From a virus, in the IMG/VR virus record IMGVR_UViG_3300046477_000234, positions 1-23,758 of that record: 23,758 nucleotides of DNA; one strand, given 5' to 3'. A program made the translations under genes and the position numbers. The notes beneath the pieces were generated by a model, which was not told the origin of the DNA, made no database searches, and worked only from the letters and a program-made list of their open reading frames with translations. Shown piece by piece: positions 20,351 to 23,758 of the stretch (position 1 is the stretch's first letter; each line of letters starts with the position of its first letter).

Positions 20351-20754
20351 TTGTCAAGGACCTTCTTCAGGAAGTCAACCCCATCCGCTCCGCACTTCGT
20401 ACAGCCCAGCATCTTCTCATACTTGTCGTCCCCGTAGGGGAGATTAGCTTGGGCCGCAAGCTCCATCAGGACAGTGAAGTTCCGCATGTCCATCGTGCAG
20501 TTCATCAGCTCCTTCATCCACACCGGATCTTTGGTGTTCATCGTCCGGTTCCAGATCATCTCACGGAGCCGATTGTAAATCGAATGGATCTCGACAAACG
20601 CCCCAAGGATTCCCGTGGACTTCCAACAGTCATTCCGCTCCGTGTTCTTGTTGAGCATGATCTCAAACGCTTGCCGGCAGTTCTCAACAAGGTCGAGATT
20701 GACCTTGGCCCGCTCATCGGCAGGGCCGTCATAGACGAGCATCAGCTTGATCAT
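20347..20754 (-). CDS. Nmad1/DUF1599-like all-alpha protein
   Basis: 135 residues from the ATG at 20754, which overlaps the TGA of the SDR gene (ATGA) with GGAGG 6 nt upstream; the frame extends far upstream but only over the SDR gene. The pattern NKNTERNDCWKSTG, then FVEIHSIYNRLREMIW, then ELMNCTMDMRNFTVLMELA resembles the DUF1599/Nmad1 family ('K-x-x-D-Y...G...EI...K-x-x-R-L', 'D-x-x-x-D-x-x-N-Y-x-V-L'). That family is related to MazG and dUTPase helical bundles and was proposed to act in modified-nucleotide metabolism. A CTKC pair lies near the C-terminus. The assignment is moderate. Confidence 0.45.
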   Translation of the reverse strand: MIKLMLVYDGPADERAKVNLDLVENCRQAFEIMLNKNTERNDCWKSTGILGAFVEIHSIYNRLREMIWNRTMNTKDPVWMKELMNCTMDMRNFTVLMELAAQANLPYGDDKYEKMLGCTKCGADGVDFLKKVLDK

Positions 20755-21542
20755 CGGAGTCCTCCCGTCAGGTTGATTGCGTTGCCAGAAAGATAGGAAC
20801 AGTTCCCGGAGATAAAGAGCTGAACGACTTTTGAAATCTCCTCCATCGACAGGAGCCGATCCCGGATCATCCCGGATCTCCAGTAATCGGTCGCTGCCTC
20901 CTGACCGATCTTGCGGAGCTTCTGGATTCTCTTGATTGTCTCGGCCTCCATCGGGCTTCCGTCGATGTTCGACGGGTTGATGCAGAGGACGTTGTAATTC
21001 TTCGGGGCCAACTCCCACGCCATACACCGCGTCATCATCTCGAGTCCGGCCTTGCTCATGCAATACGGGGCCGATCCGTTCAGCGGGACTCGAGCTGCCA
21101 TGCTTCCAATATGGACGATGTACTTGCGGCAGGGATACTTCATCGTCAGCTTTACAAACTGCTGAGAGAGATTGTACGCCCCGATCATGTTCGTCTCGAT
21201 AATCTCCCGGACCCGCTTGATGGAGTAGTCCTCAAACCATTGTAGATCCATGATCGCAGCGCAGTTGATCAGGGTCGTCGTCGGCAGATCGTCCTCTGAA
21301 TCGACAGGGTCCATAACAGTTTTCAGAGCCTTCCGGATTTTCTCAGGCTCCCAACGGACGTCAAGCTGCTTCTGCGTCAACGTTGTCTGGAAGCAGCCAT
21401 GGAGCCGTCTTCCGATTGCACCACCAAGCCCTTTTTCGTTGTAGCCCGTGATGAGGACCTGCCCATACTTATGGACGTCCTTCATGCCTAAATACTTTTT
21501 CTTCAGGCCCTCGATGTGCTTCTCGGATGATGCCTTGCTCAT
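20751..21542 (-). CDS. Short-chain dehydrogenase/reductase (SDR)
   Basis: 263 residues from the ATG at 21542, chosen for its GGAGG 5 nt upstream, although it overlaps the previous gene by 74 nt; an ATG at 21485 with a weak RBS would shorten the overlap. The NAD(P)-binding start reads ITGYNEKGLGGAIG (TGx4GxG). LINCAAIMD is the 'NNAG' equivalent. The catalytic tetrad is Asn118, Ser147, Tyr160 and Lys164 (GSMAARV, YCMSKAG), then INPSNIDGSPM. It ends SYLSGNAINLTGGLR, as classical SDRs do. It would oxidise or reduce a hydroxyl/carbonyl group, perhaps on a sugar or nucleotide intermediate made by its neighbours. Confidence 0.9.
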   Translation of the reverse strand: MSKASSEKHIEGLKKKYLGMKDVHKYGQVLITGYNEKGLGGAIGRRLHGCFQTTLTQKQLDVRWEPEKIRKALKTVMDPVDSEDDLPTTTLINCAAIMDLQWFEDYSIKRVREIIETNMIGAYNLSQQFVKLTMKYPCRKYIVHIGSMAARVPLNGSAPYCMSKAGLEMMTRCMAWELAPKNYNVLCINPSNIDGSPMEAETIKRIQKLRKIGQEAATDYWRSGMIRDRLLSMEEISKVVQLFISGNCSYLSGNAINLTGGLR

Positions 21543-22479
21543 TCGATCCTCCAAGTAATTCCTTGAAATCCTTGAAACGGGTAACGGGCAGCCCTCTTGT
21601 GTCTCCTTGATTGTACGTCGTCTCCCGAAGATAGACCTGAATCCCTTTCGAGGCAATCTTCAGGGCATTCTCGAGCGTGTCCTCAACGACAAACTTCGCA
21701 AACGTATAGTCCTTGATGATCCGGTCTTCCTTGTTCTCGTCGAAGATGATTGAATGGTAGGGGAATCCAAATCTCCGGAGCCAGCAGATCGTATCGGCCA
21801 TGATCCGTTTGTATTTCTTGTAGGGCCTTGCGGTCATCAGCAGGATGTAATAGCCGTCTGCTTTTAGCGCGGTCATGAATTCAAGCGCCCCGGGGATCGC
21901 ATCGAGCCCTTGGGATTCCGTTCCCGTCTCCCGGAACTGATGCTTGAGTTCATAAGCCCGCTCGTGGCCGATGAAGCGGCCAACGTGGGCATAGAACTCC
22001 TGCCCATTCAAGAGAGGAGGGATTTCAACACCAGTCCTTTCCAAGATGAACTCAAAGATCCCTTTGATATAGTCGGCTAGAACTCCGTCGATGTCAACAA
22101 CTGCGCATCCGCAATACTTCGTTGCGTCCCACGGATTCGAGAACTCCTGAAGATACTTCTGCTCGACAACCTCCGTCTTCCGCTCCCATTCGGTTATGAA
22201 CTCTTTCTCGTTGATGTTCCAGATCAAGGCGAGTCCATTCCAGTACTTGAAGATGTCGATGATCTCTTCCCGGATATTCGCGTGGACAAGGCTTGCCCGT
22301 TCCCGGCGATGCATCTTCCAGCTCAGGTTCTTCAGCAAGTCCATTAGCTCGTCTTGAATGTACAGGACAAAGTCTTTCGTCAGGGCTTCCTGTTCGGACT
22401 GAGAGAGACTTCCAAGGTTGGGGTTGAAGTTCCGATTGAACTCCGCTTGTCGCTTCCAGATTCTCGCTAGCTCATCCAT
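21469..22479 (-). CDS. Fusion of dUTPase/MazG-type pyrophosphohydrolase and HAD phosphatase
   Basis: 336 residues. The N-terminal part (about 36-115) is helical with FVLYIQDELMDLLKNLSWK and NIREEIIDIFKYWNGLALIW, the E-x-x-D/E ... E-E-x-x-D metal pattern of all-alpha dUTPases and MazG-like enzymes. The C-terminal part (about 123-320) is a HAD hydrolase: CAVVDIDGVLADY (Asp129, Asp131), LLMTARP, and FVVEDTLENALKIA. Together they could take a dNTP to dNMP and then to nucleoside, removing an unwanted nucleotide or making a building block. It is the first gene after the 22.5 kb control region. The last 30 residues are overlapped by the SDR gene. Confidence 0.75.
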   Translation of the reverse strand: MDELARIWKRQAEFNRNFNPNLGSLSQSEQEALTKDFVLYIQDELMDLLKNLSWKMHRRERASLVHANIREEIIDIFKYWNGLALIWNINEKEFITEWERKTEVVEQKYLQEFSNPWDATKYCGCAVVDIDGVLADYIKGIFEFILERTGVEIPPLLNGQEFYAHVGRFIGHERAYELKHQFRETGTESQGLDAIPGALEFMTALKADGYYILLMTARPYKKYKRIMADTICWLRRFGFPYHSIIFDENKEDRIIKDYTFAKFVVEDTLENALKIASKGIQVYLRETTYNQGDTRGLPVTRFKDFKELLGGSNEQGIIREAHRGPEEKVFRHEGRP

Positions 22480-22660
22480 CGCCCATCTCCCCCTAGGGAG
22501 CCCCTCTCAATAGAAGTCGTCCAAATGCCTTTTGACCCCCGTTTACCCCCGGGGGAACGCCAAACCCCATTTCATCCCTATAGGTGGCATTTATGGCAGT
22601 CCAAATGGGGATTTGCAGGCTGCGTAGGCAGAAAAGTCCCATTCTAGCCCTCCCCTCCCC
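22480..22660 (-). promoter_or_regulatory. Intergenic control region with repeats and promoter-like elements
   Basis: 181 nt without a gene. On the minus strand it has a sigma70-like pair TTGGAC (22604-22599), 16 nt, TATAGG (22582-22577). Then come CCCCCGGGGG (22546-22555), GGGTAAA (22548-22542), exactly 23 nt, GACTTCTA (22518-22511), CCCTAGGGG (22498-22490) and the ATG at 22479. The GGGTAAA-N23-GACTTCTA-...-CCTAGG order repeats the 1.9 kb region. CATTTGGAC occurs twice. The features fit a promoter with an operator; which element is the start site is unknown. Confidence 0.5.
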
Positions 22661-22682
22661 CTAGGGGAGCCGCTCCCCTAGG
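22660..22682 (-). repeat. 23-nt perfect palindrome over the stop of the oxidoreductase gene
   Basis: CCTAGGGGAGC (22660-22670) and GCTCCCCTAGG (22672-22682) are exact inverted copies around one base, and the TAG stop is part of it. As RNA it would form a strong stem, but a purine-rich run, not a U tract, follows on the minus strand. It may terminate transcription from upstream, or be a protein-binding site sharing CCCCTAGGGG with 1847-1856. Confidence 0.65.
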
Positions 22683-23560
22683 CCCTCGGACTCCTCCCAG
22701 ACATGACTCGTCAAGCCCTTGGGACGCCACTGTCCGTATCTCCCCGCAAGCGTCACGTTGTACTCCATCAGGAAGTCGGTCAGCTTCGACAGGTCTTCTT
22801 TGTCCCGGTCATCGTGAAGCCAGATTTTCCCGGGGAACAGCTTGATTGAATCCCGATGCGTCGGGACGTCTGCGTACTCGGATGTGATCACGACCTTGTG
22901 GCCAAGCCGTTTGACGGTCCTGCGGTAATACTGGTGGCAGCCCTCGGAGCAATAGTCAACTTGGAGTTCGTCTCCGATCTTCCAATTGTAGCGGCTCTCC
23001 GGGGCTTCCTCACGGATGATGTAGATGGGCTTGTGGCAGAATCGTGGACTCCGGATGTGTTTCGAGATAGCCGAATTGTTATGGAGGCTGATTTTGGTGA
23101 GGACCGGGAGAGGGATGGTAGAAAGGAGGGAGGAGTATTTCCAGCACCGGCCCTGCGTGTCGTAGACGCATTGAGTGTCAAGGTCTACGCAATCGACTTC
23201 GGAGAGGACGACGTTGATTGGGTTTGCTAACTTTGAGGTTGAGTAGTTCCAGCCTTTGCCTGTCTCGATCTTCCCGGCAACTCCGAACCTTGCGAAGGAG
23301 CTTGAATCAAGGTTCGCTTTCGGATCGCCATAGACTTTCATCGCATAGTTCTGGACCGATCCTCCGGGACAAGCATCCGAGATGATCTGATACGGAGGAT
23401 CTATCGTGAAGGGATTCGGGGCGTGCGAGTAGAAAAAGCCTTGATCGTTCCCGCTCTTCATCGGCCCGGCCTTATCAAGAATCGCAAACCTCCGGCCTGA
23501 AGAGTGGAGACGGTTTGCCAACATTAGGCCGGAGATCCCGGCCCCAAGGATGACGATCAT
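22661..23560 (-). CDS. FAD-dependent oxidoreductase, UDP-galactopyranose mutase/amine-oxidase-like
   Basis: 299 residues from the ATG at 23560 (MIVILGAGISGLMLANRL), the classic GxGxxG dinucleotide-binding start; a start 30 nt upstream in frame is less likely. The following acidic Asp (FAILDKA) is where FAD ribose binds. Near the end, AGRYGQWRPKG is the second FAD-contacting motif found in UDP-galactopyranose mutases and related flavin oxidases ('GR-x-G-x-W'). It is shorter than usual (mutases have about 370). The substrate may be a nucleotide sugar or an amine; with the glycosyltransferase downstream, a sugar role is attractive but not shown. Confidence 0.75.
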   Translation of the reverse strand: MIVILGAGISGLMLANRLHSSGRRFAILDKAGPMKSGNDQGFFYSHAPNPFTIDPPYQIISDACPGGSVQNYAMKVYGDPKANLDSSSFARFGVAGKIETGKGWNYSTSKLANPINVVLSEVDCVDLDTQCVYDTQGRCWKYSSLLSTIPLPVLTKISLHNNSAISKHIRSPRFCHKPIYIIREEAPESRYNWKIGDELQVDYCSEGCHQYYRRTVKRLGHKVVITSEYADVPTHRDSIKLFPGKIWLHDDRDKEDLSKLTDFLMEYNVTLAGRYGQWRPKGLTSHVWEESEGLGERLP

Positions 23561-23634
23561 TCTGGTTCCACCTTCCCAATACCAATACAAGTGCAGTAAG
23601 ACTTCTATCGTCCTTCGCCTTATAGCTCTTTCAT
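23561..23634. other. Short gap with a GACTTCTAT copy in opposite orientation
   Basis: 74 nt between the truncated Cys-rich gene and the oxidoreductase. The plus strand carries GACTTCTAT at 23600-23608, the 9-mer that the minus strand carries at 22518-22510 in the downstream control region. Apart from the RBS-like GGAAGGTGG before 23560, I see no other signal. Confidence 0.3.
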
Positions 23635-23758
23635 CTATGCCCAGTAAAATTTACGACACTTGGGGTGCATTCGCACAAGGCCGCATTTGCTGGCGACCCA
23701 CTTCCATCCCTCCCGAAGTCTACTGCGGCACAACCAACAGAGCGGCAGCCTTCGTTTT
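23635..23758 (-). CDS. C-terminal end of a Cys-rich zinc-binding protein (partial)
   Basis: The last 40 codons of a gene whose start is outside the window; the stop TAG is at 23635-23637. It has LCWLCRSRL and, 17 residues later, KCGLVRMHPKC, a CxxC ... C/H/C pattern that fits a zinc ribbon. The frame is open to the window edge, while at least one other frame is closed (a TAG near 23720). No function can be assigned. Confidence 0.5.
   Translation of the reverse strand, partial: KRRLPLCWLCRSRLREGWKWVASKCGLVRMHPKCRKFYWA

Noticed and set aside
1-23758. tRNA genes or insertion sequences
   Set aside because: I found no cloverleaf-like segments in the few gaps and no transposase or integrase motifs in any frame; by-eye inspection could miss a degenerate tRNA.

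Overview
This 23.8 kb window looks like part of the genome of a tailed dsDNA bacteriophage with its own replication and recombination genes, probably a large virulent phage. Every gene I can support is on the minus strand. The genes are packed with 1-4 nt ATGA/GTGA/TTGA overlaps, strong AGGAGG-type ribosome binding sites are common, and many products are small Cys-rich proteins. I see no rRNA, tRNA, transposase, integrase or structural (capsid or tail) genes. The host cannot be named from the sequence. The base composition is moderate (I judge about half G+C) and the third codon positions are GC-rich.

In the direction of transcription (high to low coordinates) the layout is as follows. (1) 23758-22661: the tail end of a Cys-rich gene and an FAD-dependent oxidoreductase that ends in a large palindrome. 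(2) 22660-22480: a structured, promoter-like intergenic region. (3) 22479-18315: a nucleotide and modification block with a fused NTP-pyrophosphohydrolase/HAD phosphatase, a short-chain dehydrogenase, an Nmad1/DUF1599-like protein, a GT-B glycosyltransferase, a divergent ThyX and a zinc-ribbon protein. (4) 18305-13286: small Zn proteins, then a family-C replicative polymerase (DnaE) split over two genes by an ATGA overlap, with the second half fused to an Fe-S uracil-DNA glycosylase. (5) 13293-5635: the recombination and replication core, with a UvsY-like coiled-coil protein, a gp32-like ssDNA-binding protein with a very long acidic/basic tail, a DUF4177-like protein, RecA/UvsX, SbcD (gp47) and SbcC (gp46). 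(6) 5642-1992: a PD-(D/E)XK nuclease, a gp55-like sigma candidate, a putative activator, a DnaJ-type Zn protein, a MazG-like pyrophosphohydrolase, a NADAR (YbiA) protein and a winged-helix candidate. (7) 1991-1834: a second promoter-like region sharing a spaced motif with the first. (8) 1833-22: a hypothetical protein, a two-TM membrane protein, a GDP-mannose-hydrolase-like Nudix enzyme and a Zn-finger protein.

The parts fit a self-sufficient replisome and recombination machine (polymerase + SSB + RecA + gp46/47 + mediator + resolvase-like nuclease) coupled to nucleotide-pool remodelling. The strongest candidate for something undescribed is the 18.3-23.6 kb block. There a ThyX homologue lacking several usual active-site residues sits with a dNTP-to-nucleoside fusion enzyme, an Nmad1-like protein, an SDR, a flavin oxidoreductase and a glycosyltransferase. 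This suggests a pathway making a modified pyrimidine or sugar-decorated base, just upstream of a DNA polymerase that carries its own uracil-DNA glycosylase. That pathway is an inference; the individual domains are read from the sequence.
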